Source of the DNA: Euglena gracilis
Taxonomy: Eukaryota; Euglenida; Euglenophyceae; Euglenales
Direction of reading: 5' to 3'
DNA: 64,000 nt
Assembly: GCA_039621445.1 (NCBI GenBank)
Contig: CP154954.1
Span: 70,064,670 to 70,128,669 of the forward strand
The position numbers and the translations under genes were made by a program. The notes under the pieces were generated by a model that was not told the origin of the DNA, did no database searches, and saw only the letters and a list, made by a program, of their open reading frames with translations. Position 1 is the first letter of the stretch. Each line of letters opens with the position of its first letter. Shown here in pieces: positions 50,135 to 62,600 of the stretch.

Positions 50135-51243
50135 CCGGCGCACTCCATGGAGCTCTTTTGCCTGAAATCCATGGGTTTTGTGCCAGAAACAGGGCGCCGG
50201 TGGGTCGAAAAACGCTCATATTCGGCTGAAAAACAGTTTCTCCGGGTCCGGGAGGCCCAAGAACATTGTTTTGGTAAAAAAAAATTCGATTTTTTTCGAC
50301 TTTTTCGACCCGGTTTTGACCCAAAATCAATGGGTCGGCGGCCCAAAACGGGGCGCTGGCGGGTCGAAAAACGCTCGTTTTCGGCTCAAAAACAGTTTTT
50401 CCGGGTCCGGGAGGCCCAAAAACATCGTTTCGGGCGAAAAAATTTTTTTCGTTTTTTTCGACTTTTTTGACCCGGTTTTGACGCAAAGTCAATGGGTCGG
50501 CGGCCCAAAACGGGGCGCCAGCGGGTCGAAAAACGCTCGTTTTCGGCTCAAAAACAGTTTTTCCGGGTCCGGGAGGCGCAAAAACATCGTTTCGGGCAAA
50601 AAAAAATTTCGATTTTTGTCGACTTTTTCGACCCGGTTTTGACCCAAGGTCAATGGGTCGGCGGCCCAAAACGGGGCGCTGGCGGGTCGAAAAACGCTCG
50701 TTTTCGGCTCAAAAACAGTTTTTCCGGGTCCGGGAGGCCAAAAAACACCGTTTCGGGCAAAAAAAAATTTTCGATTTTTTTCGACTTTTTCGACCCGGTT
50801 TTGACCCAAAGTCAATGGGTCGGCGGCCCAAAACGGGGCGCTGCTGGGTCGAAAAACGCTCGTTTTCGGCTCAAAAACAGTTTTTTTTTTTTTTTTTTTT
50901 TTTTTTTTGTCTTTTTCCTTCCCCCGGGTCCGGGCGGCCCAAAAACATCGTTTCGGGCAAAAAAATTTTTCGGTTTTTTTCGACTTTTTCGACCCGGTTT
51001 TGACCCAAAGTCAATGGGTGGGCGGCCCAAAACGGGGCGCTGCTGGGTCGAAAAACGCTCGTTTTCGGCTCAAAAACAGTTTTTCCGGGTCCGGGAGGCC
51101 AAAAAACATCGTTTCGGGCAAAAAAAAATTTTCGATTTTTTTCGACTTTTTCGACCCGGTTTTGACCCAAAGTCAATGGGTCGGCGGCCCAAAACGGGGC
51201 GCTGGTGGGTCGAAAAACGCTCGTTTTCTTTTTCAAAATAGTT

Positions 51244-51275
<32 letters not shown>

Positions 51276-51505
51276 TCCGGGAGGCCAAAATCATCGTTTC
51301 GGGCAAAAAAAATTTTTCGATTTTTTTCGACTTTTTCGACCCGGTTTTGACCCAAAGTCAATGGGTCGGCGGCCCAAAACGGGGCGCCGGCGGGTCGAAA
51401 AACGCTCGTTTTCGGCTCAAAAACAGTTTTTCTGGGTCCGGGAGGCCAAAAAACATCGTTTCGGGCAAAAAAAAAATTTCGATTTTTCTCGACTTTTTTG
51501 GTCGA
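50135..51505. repeat. Satellite array, unit about 162 bp, about 8 copies
   Basis: 'TGGGTCGGCGGCCCAAAACG' recurs at about 50332, 50493, 50654, 50816, 51017 (one change), 51178 and 51360. Other unit blocks are 'CGAAAAACGCTCGTTTTCGG', 'CCGGGTCCGGGAGGCC' and 'CGACTTTTTCGACCCGG'. T-runs of about 28 and 35 bp (50880, 51242) interrupt two units. Because 162 is divisible by 3, frames on both strands stay open across several units. I see no reason to call them genes. Confidence 0.9.
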
Positions 51506-51945
51506 ACAGAAGGAAAAGTGTACAAAATGGCCTGAAATGGCCCAATTTGGCCAAAAAACGCCCGTATCTCGGGCTGGGCGGTGAGTTGCGGGGAAACCAA
51601 AATCCCAGTAGATAGAGCGTTCCAAGGGCTTCAATTTAGGTCTCCGGACATTTCCTTTGATTTTGCATCATTTTCGAGAAATTTTGCAAACATCGATTTT
51701 TTGACCCCCCAGCCCCCGAAAATGGCTAAGTCGAACAGAGGGAAAAGTGTACAAAACGGCCATCTGCGCCGAAAACGGCCGTATCTCGGGCTAGGCGGGG
51801 AGTTGCGGGGAAATCAAAATACCGGTGGATGGGGCGTTCCAAGGGCTTCAAATTAGGTCTCCGGACATTTCCTTTGATTTGGCTTCATTTTGGAGATATT
51901 TTGAAAATTGACATTTTTTGGCCCTCCAAGGGGGGGGGCTCATCC
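51505..51945. repeat. Two tandem copies of a 218-bp repeat
   Basis: 'GAAAAGTGTACAAAA', 'CCGTATCTCGGGCT', 'GTTCCAAGGGCTTCAA' and 'GGTCTCCGGACATTTCCTTT' occur at about 51508-51715 and 51731-51930. A weaker third copy may begin near 51985 ('AATAACTCGGGCCTGGCGGG'). Confidence 0.8.
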
Positions 51946-52830
51946 AGGGGGGGCGGGTAAATCCTACCGAGTTTGGACCCCTTCGCGCGTGAATAACTCG
52001 GGCCTGGCGGGGAGTTGGGGGTCAAACCCAGGTGATTCGGAAACTAGGAATCCAGTCGCTCGTGACTGAAAAAAAAAATTCCGGGAACCGGGCCGGGATC
52101 ATGGTGATAATCCGTGGGTTCTCCTGGTGGCCCCGACCCGGGGGGGGGGGGAGGGGGGGTCGAGGGGGGGGATTTCGACGGTGGTAAGCTTCGCTCTTAC
52201 CCATAAAGGGATAAGAGCTCAGCGACCCCCCCTACAGGCCAGGAGGGGGGGGGCGGACACCCCCCCATCTAAACCATGTACGCCCTCCTAATATCGAACC
52301 CTGCCCCCTGGAGACTGGAGAGGAGAGGGGGGGGGACCCTTTCTGGTCCAGAACGGGGGACACCCCCCTCCTCTTCCCCGTGCACTCTCCTCAGATTGAA
52401 GCATCCCTATTGTCCAAATATGGCATGTTGTGAGGAAACCCCAAGACAAATCACAGTGAGTCACAGAAGGTGCCAAGATACATGGCGACCAACATTCAGT
52501 CGTGCTACTGGTTTAAAGGGCAGAACGCATGTGGCTTCCCAACAAAAAGTGCACCATAATGTCCATCAACATCATCGCGAAGAAATCATAATTTTTTATT
52601 CATGCAAAAAAAGAAGCAAATGCTGCCAAAAGAACTGTGGGGGAGGTGTCCTACCGGTCATCTGGCATGTCAGAGCAGGCATTGATAAACTGGAGGGAAT
52701 GTCCCGGAAGTTTTTGCCTCCCCAAAGATTTTTTCTCCCGATTTTTTTTTATCAGCCCCGAAAACTTTTTGCCGTTGTTTATTTTATTTTTGTGAGTGTG
52801 AGAACAAAAAAAAACCATTACCATCAGGGG

Positions 52831-54260
52831 CTTTCTCGTGGGGTTCCAACCGGCCGGCTGGAAAAAGGTGCTGGCTGGAAAAAAGTTGCTGGAAACAAAC
52901 TGGACCCCCCCCTGGGTACCCCCTTGGGGGTCGGGGTCTGGAGGGAGGGGGTCCGGCCAGCTGGCACCCTAGGGCCCAAAAAACAATGCCCCAAAAGCCC
53001 ACATCCAGCTCGGTCGGGATTTCTCAGACAAAAAATTGAGGTGAACCCCCCAGGAAACCCTTCAAAATGCCATCTTGGCCATTTTCGATCAAAATGGCCA
53101 AGGTTTGGCCATTTTGGTCATTTTGGCCATTCTTGGAAATTTCCTTCATCCTTTCTTCTTTGTTCTCTGCGCATTCAGCCTTTTCAAAAAAATGTACTTG
53201 TACTTTTTCAAAAAAAAACTCACTTTTGCACCTCTTCAACGTTGCAAGTTTCAAGGGGGAAGGAAAGGCAGAAAGAGTGGTCCAAACCTTGACGTTGCTT
53301 GCCAACCCCCCCCCCCTTAGTTGCACTAAGGCTTCTTGTCTATTCATGGCCGGCGCTAACTTCGCTTCTGGCCCATTGTGTGGTGACTTCCCAATCCCCT
53401 GGGGGGAGGGGTATTTTCCACTTTGAAAAAACCAGTCAGTCACTTTAAAAACCAGTCACCCACTTTCAAGCTGGAGCAACACCTAACCGTCGAAATTCCA
53501 CTTCATTTGCTGGAAACCTGTTCCATGAAGTCTGAGCCGAGCTCCGAATGGAGCCCCTTGGGCTGCTGGACTCGCCCCTCGAAAATATTATAGAAATGCT
53601 ATTGCCCTCAAACCATGTTGCATTGGACGAAAACCGCTGGCCTTTGTTGAAAAGTTGCAGCGCATGGTGGAACATGGTGGAATGGAGGGCAATCCGGCCT
53701 GCCCTGCAGCTCCCTCCGGTGGGTCAGACGCCTGCAACACAGGCACAGTCGCTGGGCACCAGTCCTGCTCATCATGGTGAGGTAGATGATGGGCACAGCA
53801 AGAGAACTGCTTGGCAGGGGGGGGGGTTGCACCAAATTGAAAATTGTCAAAAAAGGATGTTGAGAATAAAAAAAATAAAAAAAATAAAAAACCCGAAAAA
53901 GAGATATATCAGGTCTATTTAAATGTTGTGGCCAGAACTTGAAGTTAGCACTATTTCTGTGGAGCTTTGCAGAGGGTTGCGCTTCTGATATGGGTCGTTG
54001 GTGGTCCCAAAAGTGGTCCCAAAAATGTTCACAAAACGGCAGGCCAGAAAATCTTCTCAATCGGACTGGACCAAACTGCCAGCCTGACTTTTTTCAAGCC
54101 TAACTTTTTTTAAACTGGGCCCATTGTCAGTGTAAAAAAAGCCTGGCCATTTTGGGTGAAAAATGAGCCTGGACTTGTTTCTAAGGAACAAAAAAATCTG
54201 CAGGTGGGAACTGGGTGAAAATGAAACTATATAGACCCCCCTAGAGGAACGGGGGGACAA
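52831..54260. other. Region between inverted duplication and microsatellite
   Basis: It starts with CAGGGGCTTTCTCG, a hAT-terminus-like motif without a clear partner, followed by 'GGCTGGAAAAAGGTGCTGG' blocks common in these elements. 53060-53430 shows nothing recognisable. 53470-53810 has a weak ORF, described separately. Confidence 0.4.
53548..53922 (+). CDS. Hypothetical ORF, weakly F-box-like
   Basis: ATG at 53548 gives MEPLGLLDSPLENIIEMLLP then WPLLKSCSAWWNMVEWRAI. The spacing of hydrophobics (L..SPL..II..LLP, then WPLLK.CSAWW) recalls an F-box, but the match is by eye only. A second frame over 53700-53765 reads RWVRRLQHRHSRWAPVLLIM up to a GTGAGG donor-like site, so splicing or a frameshift is possible. 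The end of the frame is low complexity. I cannot assign a function. Confidence 0.25.
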   Translation: MEPLGLLDSPLENIIEMLLPSNHVALDENRWPLLKSCSAWWNMVEWRAIRPALQLPPVGQTPATQAQSLGTSPAHHGEVDDGHSKRTAWQGGGLHQIENCQKRMLRIKKIKKIKNPKKRYIRSI

Positions 54261-54265
54261 TAATT

Positions 54266-54303
54266 CCATGTGCATGTGTGTGCGTACGTATATACGTGTG
54301 TGC

Positions 54304-54334
<31 letters not shown>

Positions 54335-54885
54335 TGTATGTATGTATGTATGTATGTATGTATGTATGTATGTATGTATGTATGTATGTATGTATGTATG
54401 TATGTATGTATGTATGTATGTATGTATGTATGTATGTATGTATGTATGTATGTATGTATGCATGCATGCATGCATGCATGCATGCATGCATGCATGTATG
54501 TATGTATGTATGTACGTATGTATGTATGTATGTATGTATGTATGTATGTATGTATGTATGTATGTATGTATGTATGTATGTATGTATGTACGTACGTACG
54601 TACGTACGTACGTACGTACGTACGTACGTACGTACGTATGTATGTATGTATGTATGTATGTATGTATGTATGTATGTATGTATGTATGTATGTATGTGTC
54701 TGTCTGTCTGTTTGTCTGTCTGCCTGTCTCTCTGTCTGCCTGTCCATCCATTTGTGTCCGTTCGTCTGTCCATCCGTCCGTCTGTCCTTACGTCCGTCCA
54801 CCTGTCTGTCTGTATGCATGCATGCATATATGATGTATGTATGTGCGTATTGTATGCACGTATGTATCCATGGATGGATGGATGG

Positions 54886-54920
<35 letters not shown>

Positions 54921-54930
54921 TACACATTCA
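54266..54930. repeat. Compound tetranucleotide microsatellite
   Basis: About 660 bp of TATG units interrupted by blocks of CATG (about 54459-54495), TACG (about 54589-54640), then TCTG/TCCG and finally GGAT units (54868-54920). All long Tyr/Val/Cys and Ile/His/Thr reading frames here are products of the repeat. Confidence 0.95.
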
Positions 54931-54979
54931 TGCATATGAATGCACACACGCACTTATGCACGCATATATGTGTGTAGAC

Positions 54980-55492
54980 CAGGGGTTTTCTTAAGGACCC
55001 CCCCCCCCCGGGGGGTCCAGCCTCCGGCTGGCAAAAAGGCTGCTGGCTGGAAATGAGCTGCTGGCTGGCCCCCCCCCCCCGGGGGGATAGGGGGGGGGGG
55101 TCCGGGGCTGGAGGGGGCTGGGCTGGGCTGGGCTGGGTCGATGAAACTCAAAAATTTCTAAAAAAATGACATTTTCGACATTTTGATGGATGGAGCTAGA
55201 TGAATGCTGGGGGGGGTGTGATGGAGGAAGCTGTGGTGAGGGAAAAAAAATGCAGGGATAGGTGAGCTGGGCAGCCCAGTTGGCTGGCCAGCCTGCGGCC
55301 GGCTGCCCCGGCCTTCGGTCGGCTGGCCCGGCCTCCGGCCGGGCTGGACCCAACTTTATTTCACTCGACCCCCCCCCCCCCCCCCGGGGGGGCTCCCAGC
55401 CCGAATTTGGGCTGCTGGCTGGATTTGAGCTGCTGGCTGGCTGGACCCCCCCCCCGGGGGATGGGGTACCCTCCAGCTTAAGAAAACCCCTG
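54980..55492. mobile_element. hAT-like non-autonomous element with 8-bp TSD GTGTAGAC
   Basis: 513 bp. Starts CAGGGGTTTTCTTAAGG, ends CTTAAGAAAACCCCTG. Perfect GTGTAGAC duplication at 54972-54979 and 55493-55500. The interior has 'TCCAGCCTCCGGCTGGCAAA', 'GCTGCTGGCTGG' and 'GACCC..ACTTTATTTCACTCG' blocks shared with 63508-63771. Confidence 0.92.
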
Positions 55493-55500
55493 GTGTAGAC

Positions 55501-56652
55501 ACATCTATATGGCACTGGGGGGCCACAATGGAGTGATCGGGGGGGGGGGTCGTATGGGGGGACACAGGGCGCACTTTTCGACTTTTTGGTCCTGCAGCGC
55601 CCCAGAGCCGCACTGGATCTGTGCGACTTCCGAATTGAACCCCGGGGGGTCGGTAAATAATTGCATGCCCCCCCCCAGGGGCCGAGTGATCCGGGGGGTT
55701 GGATCACTGGGGAGGGGGGGTGGTATGGGTGGGAGCTGGATCTCCCTTTCCCGGAAATAAAGGTTTATTTTTGGGAATAAGGTGAGGGTTCCGGACGGAT
55801 ATCCAGAGGGTCCCTATTTTGGGGAATTTGTGAATCAGTTCAGCCCCATTTCGGACTGAGATAAGCTGAATTTAGCCACACTTGGGGGGTATTTGAGGGG
55901 AATATGGGACCAAAAATCTCCCAAATGGGGACCTAATTTCTGGCCGAACTTTGTCCTGAAAAAGCACCCGTTTTGTGGCGTCCATCCTCTAACCCTAACC
56001 TCTGCATACACTGCCATATACTCAGCAGTGCCCCAAATGGCCCAAAGCGCGGCCAAAAAAAATAGTAATTCCTCCCAAAGGCGTCTGAGGTGCTTCTCAT
56101 AAAAACGGCATGGAACAAAAAGTTGTCGAAAATACCAGAAATGGCAGAAAATGGCCAAAAGTGACAAATTCTGGTTTATTTTGGGCCTTTCCTTGACTAC
56201 GTTTGAACTTGAAATTTCCAGTTCTTTGCCACATTTGATATTTCAAAGTTTTTCAAGCAATTTCTCTTTCTAATGTCAACTGCGAATTTTCATCAAATCA
56301 GGGGCACCAGCCCAAATTGACTGACGCTTTCCCCCAATGGGACTGGATTGATTCTGCTTGATGGTATTGCTATGGGGCCGCTGTATAAAGTCTATGCCAC
56401 TTAAGCAGACACTGCACAATGTCTCATCATTCTCCCATTCCGTTGCTCTCACCTCCAAAGGAAGAAGATTCCGTATGCCCAATTCGTGTTGATGGCAGGC
56501 AGGGGGTCTGCTTTGGTTTAAGGGTACAATGTATGGGGGGTTAAAATAGACCCCCAAAACATATTCTTTCTGGTCCTGGACGCCAACCATCCTCATTTCC
56601 CTTGATGCAATTTGTTCTTCGCACTCGCAAGCTCAACAGCAGATGCCTTTGT
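55501..56652. other. Intergenic, 3' of eRF3
   Basis: G-run rich to about 55780, then ordinary A/T-balanced sequence. A CTAACCCTAACC block lies near 55988. No exon or RNA gene was recognised. The eRF3 stop is at 56653 on the minus strand, so its 3' untranslated region lies here. Confidence 0.45.
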
Positions 56653-59600
56653 TTAAGCGTTGGGGTCATCGTCTTTCTCGATTACTTTGGTGATTACACC
56701 GACCGCAATCGTCTTCCCTGCAAAACGGACAGAGTGTTCTCAGGTGTAATATCAATTTGCTTGCCATTTTCATCTTATTGTCCCTCTCCCAGGACTGTAC
56801 GGGAAAGCCTGTTGGGGAGGACCCGGGAGATGGGGGGGTGGTCGACGCCCCCCATCCACCACAGTATTTTCACAGGGTTTTTTGTAACAAATCCTTTAAG
56901 AAAGCCACCGTGCGCCGAAAGTGCCAGGAAATTTTTTGGGGGTCAAAAATGGCGGTCCCGGAAACACGGGAAGAGGTGGTGGGTGGTCGACCCACCACCC
57001 ACCACCATGCAGGGGGTGGTGGGTGGTCGACCCCCACCCACCACCCTGGCTGTTTGGGTGATTCCCGAACTGCCCTGCCCTCTCCCCGGCTGGGGGTCCC
57101 TCTTGGAAGTCCCACGCTGGGCTGGGTGGATGGGGGCAGACCCTGGGGTTTTTAAAAGGAAGCCTGACTTGGCCCCAGCTGGTGGCAATGCACTGGTGGC
57201 CGTCCAACTTTCTTGGAATGGGACCCCAAAACAGGGAGAGGGGTTGTCCCCTGCTAGTTTGCCCCTGGAGCCACAGAAACCCAACCCGCCCTCCCACAAT
57301 CGCTTCCCCTGCAAAGTCGCCCAAAAGAAAACGCAGTGTCAAAAAAAAAGCCCACCCTCTAAAACAACAAGCCTGGGATGTGTATCTACCCAAAACACAA
57401 GGCCAAGGGGCATTCTGAAATGCAGCAACATCGCATGTGGACCTCTTTTCAGACATAATAACATCGCTGTAAAGTGCTGTAATTCAAAAATAGTCATCTT
57501 TGCAGGGTGATGCAAATGGGCTGGCTGTGCTTTCCCGTCCTTTTCCTTTTAACTGTCACATTATGATCGTTGTTATAATTTTTTTAGGGAGCGCCACAGA
57601 CACAGACAGAGAGAATTATTTTGCTATTATTGCAAATACATTCACCAAGTGTTTGGGGGTGTCACTTTTTTGAAACAGAGTTGTTGTTTTGAAACAGATG
57701 TTGGGCAGCGGAATTTTTGCAAATGCAAATCCAATAGAATGTCGTATTGGAAGAGCATACAGTTGACCTGCAGCTCTTCAGGCATGAAAATGGCCTGTAC
57801 ATTGTTTTTCCTGATATACATCTATCCATCCATCCATCCATCCATCCATCCATCCATCCATCCATCCATCCATCCATCCATCCATCCATCCATCCATCCA
57901 TCATAAAAATTTCCAAGAATCCAGTTGCATGCCCTTTGCTTGTGGGACGACAATAAAAATGGGTTTAATGGAAAAAAAATAGCAATCTCAGAAGAAACCA
58001 AAATGAGTTGATAAGAAACCCATGCTGGGTCCGACCAGGGTAGGGGGAGCCGCGTGACACGGCCTCTGTGAGGCCAACTTGTTCCCTCCTGCTGGATGGG
58101 TTATCCACTGGGGGGAAAAAGGCACACCTTCATCTCGCAGCACAAAGCGGCCAAGCTTGCTGGCGATTTTGAACGGCTCCAATGCGATTGGGGAGGGAAC
58201 TTCGATCCTCACCAAAACTGCGCGACAAACACCAAGCATATGCGTGCTAATTAAAGACAAGCACACAAAAAAGAACATTAAAAAAAACTTGCAATGTTTC
58301 AACTTGAAGGGACCCAAAGATGAATATTCAAAGCACCCAAAAACGTCGTCGGTTGACAACCCACACCTGTTTCGCCACCCTTCACAAACGGAGGTGACTT
58401 CTTCAGAATCTTGCCAGTCTTCTTGTCCAGCGTACAAAGCAGAGACTGCGCAATGAAAACAACCAAGAGCATCCAAAATACAGATAAAAAGCGCAGGGCA
58501 ATGCTTATGGTCCTTGAAAACACACACCCAGGTGCCAAGAAAGAAAATTGAACTTTACCAGAGCTGATCATTCCACTGCGCGGAAGCGAAACAGTTCATC
58601 AAAAACAGATATTTGGTTGCCTCCATACTATATGCCCCCATACTATTTGTCAAGTGCCAAAATTTGTCAACTGAAAGGCCAAGGGAAAAAGGTGCACTGG
58701 ACCGACGGTCGGCCCGTCCCAAAATCTCCAGGTTTGGTGGGTTGTGATGTCGAACCTATCTCTTTGAGAATCCAGTTGAGGACCGCCCCAGGGGATGGCA
58801 CCTCCCCCCCCCCCAAGCCCAATGACAATCTAGACGGTCTGGACGGGGGACGTTCATTGGGCATGGGAGGAATGTGCCGTTGCCGCGGGGGGGGGGGCTG
58901 TATGAAAAACTTCAGGTAGTGTTCTGGACAAGCGCCGTTGACAGGGGGGTTCAACGACACGGTGTGTCTGGGACAGGGGGAGTACTACTGTAAAAGGTGA
59001 CAAACTAGACAGTCCAGACACCCCCCCCCCGCTCATTGTTCATTGGCAAGGGGATTTGTTGGATGTGGGGGAGGGTGCACGCTTAGCGCTGGCGGGCACA
59101 CCTTGATGGCACACTCCTCAATCAGCGCGTGCAGGTGCAGGACGCACTGGTAGCCGCCAGAGATGATGTTCTTGCACTCCAGGATGAGCAGCTGCGCGGT
59201 GAACACCCGGCAGATCCCAACCAGCTTGCCAGGCTGGCACAGCACGAACCCCACGTGGATGTCGTCCTCGTCGAGGTTCTGGGCAAGGGCATGGATCGAG
59301 GCATGCATTTCCTTGAATGGAACTTACATGGATGCCCAAACCCAACCAGTTTTTGGAGTATTTGGCTGTCTGTGCATTTCAATGCAGACACTCATACAAT
59401 GACGTTCTGTTTGGCATCTGTGTACAAACATACATCACAATACCCCGACACACCATTTCATGACAAGCACAACCTGTTCATACAAACAATTGCAGATATG
59501 GCTGAAACAAATTGTAAGCCGCCTCCCAAAATAAGACCCGGTTCTGATTTTTGGGTCTGTTGCTGGAGACTTCCGGGGGGGGGGGGGCAACCCGGGCCCG

Positions 59601-62600
59601 AAAAAAGCATCACTTTTTGGGCTCCCAAAAACATAATAAATTTTCCTTCGGAGCTTTGCACATTGTGTAAATTTTGTTGCAAATATTGACATCTTCCATG
59701 ATTCTGGAACTCAAAAAATACAATTTTCTTTTGAGATTTCATAATTTTGTCTGAAATTCGGGTTTTTGGAATTCTTCAGAGAATTTTTTCACCGTCCCCG
59801 GCGCTTCGTGCTGTCAGGGGGGTGCTATTTATGGGGGTCTTATTTTGGATTTTTGCTCAATCGGCCCAGGGGGGGGTCTATTATTGGGGGGGGTCATTTT
59901 GGGGGGGGTCACATTTGGGAGGGGGGTTAAATGATTATCAACATCAGCAGATTTGGCCCAGAGCCCCATCTGCAGGAATCCAGCCCATCAGAAAGGTGAA
60001 AGAAACCCTCTTCCTGGAGTAACCAGTGGCTCCCTCACTCCTGAACGGGCGGGCGGATCGTCCACAAATTCATCCCTGCCACCAAACAAGATGTTGTTCT
60101 GCCGGGGGGGGGGGGGGGGGCAGCTCAGAGGCTGGAAAATTTGGGCTGGCTGGAAAAAGGCTGCTGGCTAACCACCCCCATCCCCTATGGGAGTCCCCGG
60201 CTGGACTAGACCGACCCAGGGTCGAACCGGGAAACAAAAAAAAATCGAAACTGCAAAAGTGCCCCCAAAAATGCCAATTTTATTATTATGCAAATAGTAT
60301 GTTTTATGACCCAAAGTTTGTCCTGGCCGGCCCAAATCCAACCCATTTTGCCCATGTTTGCACCCGTGAAAGCCAAAAAATCCATTACCATCCAGCTGCC
60401 CTTCAGGCGGCTGCAAAATACCTCAATAAACAAAATTCCCGATGGGGGGGGGGGGCGGGGCTGTTGGAGAAAGCTGCTGGCTTCCAGGGTGGGTCAAATT
60501 TTCTTAAGCAACGTCCTAACGGAATATGAGCGGCTGCTAAATCGGAATTATGCCAAATCGCATCATCAAAGACTTTCTCAAAATCCAAGTTGATTATCAA
60601 ACAGGCACTGCGCAATCTATCAGGGGTTTTACAAAATACAATATTTTTGCGCACACCTTAAACCGCAGTTGCACGTTGTCTCCAGGAAAGCAGTGCTGGA
60701 TACTCTCTGTTTCATGAAGGATGTCTTCCACGACTGCTTCTTTCTGTTGAGAGAGGGAGTGAAATCAGACAAACCTCAGCCATCTGAAACAAAAGGAGAA
60801 ACAGTAAATCAAAACAGCTTGGATCAGGGGTTTTTTTAAGACCGGGGGGGGGAGGGGGGGGGCGCCCCCCCCCCCCCCCCCCCCCCCCTAGAGGGGGGGC
60901 CCCCCGGGGGGGGGGGGAGGGGGGTCCGGGGGACCCACAAAAATGGCCGAAAAATCGCGAAAAGTGCTAAAAATAGAATTTTTTCGGCGCCTGCGGCGCC
61001 GAAAAGTATATCCCACCCCCCTCCGGGGGGACCCCCCCCCGGGGGGGGAGGGGGTCCGGCGGACCCACCCACCCTACCCCTCCCCCTCCCCCCCCCCGGG
61101 GGTCCAAACTTAAAAAAATCCCTGGCTTGGATACAAGATAGTTCAACCAAAAAAAAGAGATAAAATCTTTGATGTTGACTTGCAAAAAAACTGTGCACTT
61201 TCGTCAAAAGGTATGGATGGCCAGAAGCTGGCTTCAGCTAGGTTCTCAATTTCCTCGGGGGGGGGGGGTGAAAATGACACAATCATGCTCTCTTCAATAA
61301 CTATTCAGCACACAAACAGACAGACACTCCACCCATCTCACTCTATATGATATGATATGATATCGGGGGCCTTCAGAAAAATTGAGGAAAAATTGTGGGG
61401 AAAAAATGCAGAAAAATTGCGGAAAAATTGCAGAAGAATTGTAGAAATAGCAATTTTGGGAATTAGTACACTTCTGCTGGAGGGGACTTCGGACGGCTGG
61501 GGCGAAATCCAGAATATTTTCCAGGCAGAAATTGGGGGGAAAGCAAAAAAAAGCCGAAAATTTGCCAAATTTGTCAAAATTTGCAAAACTAGGCAAAGTT
61601 GGCAAACTTGTAACAAAATAACTGGTGTACCCTTGTGAAACATTAGAGACATGGCCGGAATTCATTTCGCCTTCCATTTCAGACTCATTTGGGGAAAGGA
61701 AAAAATTTCAGAAAAAATGCAGAAAATTTGTGGAAAATTGTGGGAAATTGTGGAGATTACGGAAAAATGCAGTTATAAATCCCCCCTTGAATCATATCAT
61801 AATTTGACTGACGTGTTGGTTCGGAAAATGCTTTACAAAACATACAAAATTTCATTTTAAGAAAACTGTTGAGCTGTTTTTTGTAAACCCTCCCCCCCCA
61901 AAAAAAATAATTCCCCCACCCCAAATAATAACCCCCAAGTAATACTCCCTCTTGGGGTCCGACTTCCATCGAAAAAAAAAATACCCCTCCCCAAGGTCGA
62001 TTTTCACTCGGAAAAAGATATGGTTAAATCAGAATTTGCAGCAATAAATGACCAAAAATATGGACCATCTGGCCTCCAAAAAAAAATGCCAATATTTTGC
62101 TAAAAAGTGGGGGGGGAGAAGTGGTAAAGGAAGGGTGGTTTTGGGTGTTATTTTGGGTCATACAAAATTTCCAAATTTTCAAAAAAGTTTGAAAAATAAT
62201 ACCCCCCCAAAATAACCCCCGACTTGGGCCAGGACTTCGGGACAAAAAAATGACATAATAATAAACCCCGGGGGTATGTTTGGGGGGGGGGCAGCCCCTA
62301 CAACCTGCACAGTGGTAAGAGCAGGTGACTATTTCGGGGCCCCAACCCCCCCCCATGGCTGTCAAATTTGTGGGGAGGAGGGCAGGGGGCACAGGCACCG
62401 AATTCTTTTCGAAATATCTGCTAACAGTGCCTCTGATTTTTGGTCGAGTTCAGTCCTGGTCAGGTCCAATGGGGGGAGGGGGGCGGTGCAAAGTGCCGGC
62501 TGAAAAAACACCTTTGTACCTCCAGATTGCACACGCCTTGGTCAAAATCCTGTCAAAAAAAACTCGGCCTTTTAGGGGTCCAGGCATCCAAGGAAAACTG

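Larger units (their letters stand above)
48130..52830. repeat. Inverted duplication, right arm
   Basis: Reverse-complement partner of 42945-45070, block by block. It carries two extra segments: a hAT-like element (49445-49761) and 2.1 kb with satellite arrays (50081-52218). The left arm has the undisrupted sequence at the hAT site. At the second site the left arm reads directly from 'GGTCCGGACC' to 'CCTGTAGGGGGG'. Confidence 0.8.

Noticed and set aside
50492-51241. A 249-residue repeat protein
   Set aside because: It lies wholly inside the 162-bp satellite; frames on both strands are open because the unit is a multiple of three.
50135-51505. CRISPR-like array
   Set aside because: Whole units are repeated with no unique spacers, the unit is too long, and the context is eukaryotic.
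54268-54994. Several open frames of 170-240 codons over the tetranucleotide region
   Set aside because: They are translations of ATGT, CATG, TACG and GGAT repeats in all frames, with no biological sequence character.
56602-57510. A 302-residue plus-strand ORF
   Set aside because: It is antisense to the eRF3 last exon and intron, and its composition changes at each repeat.
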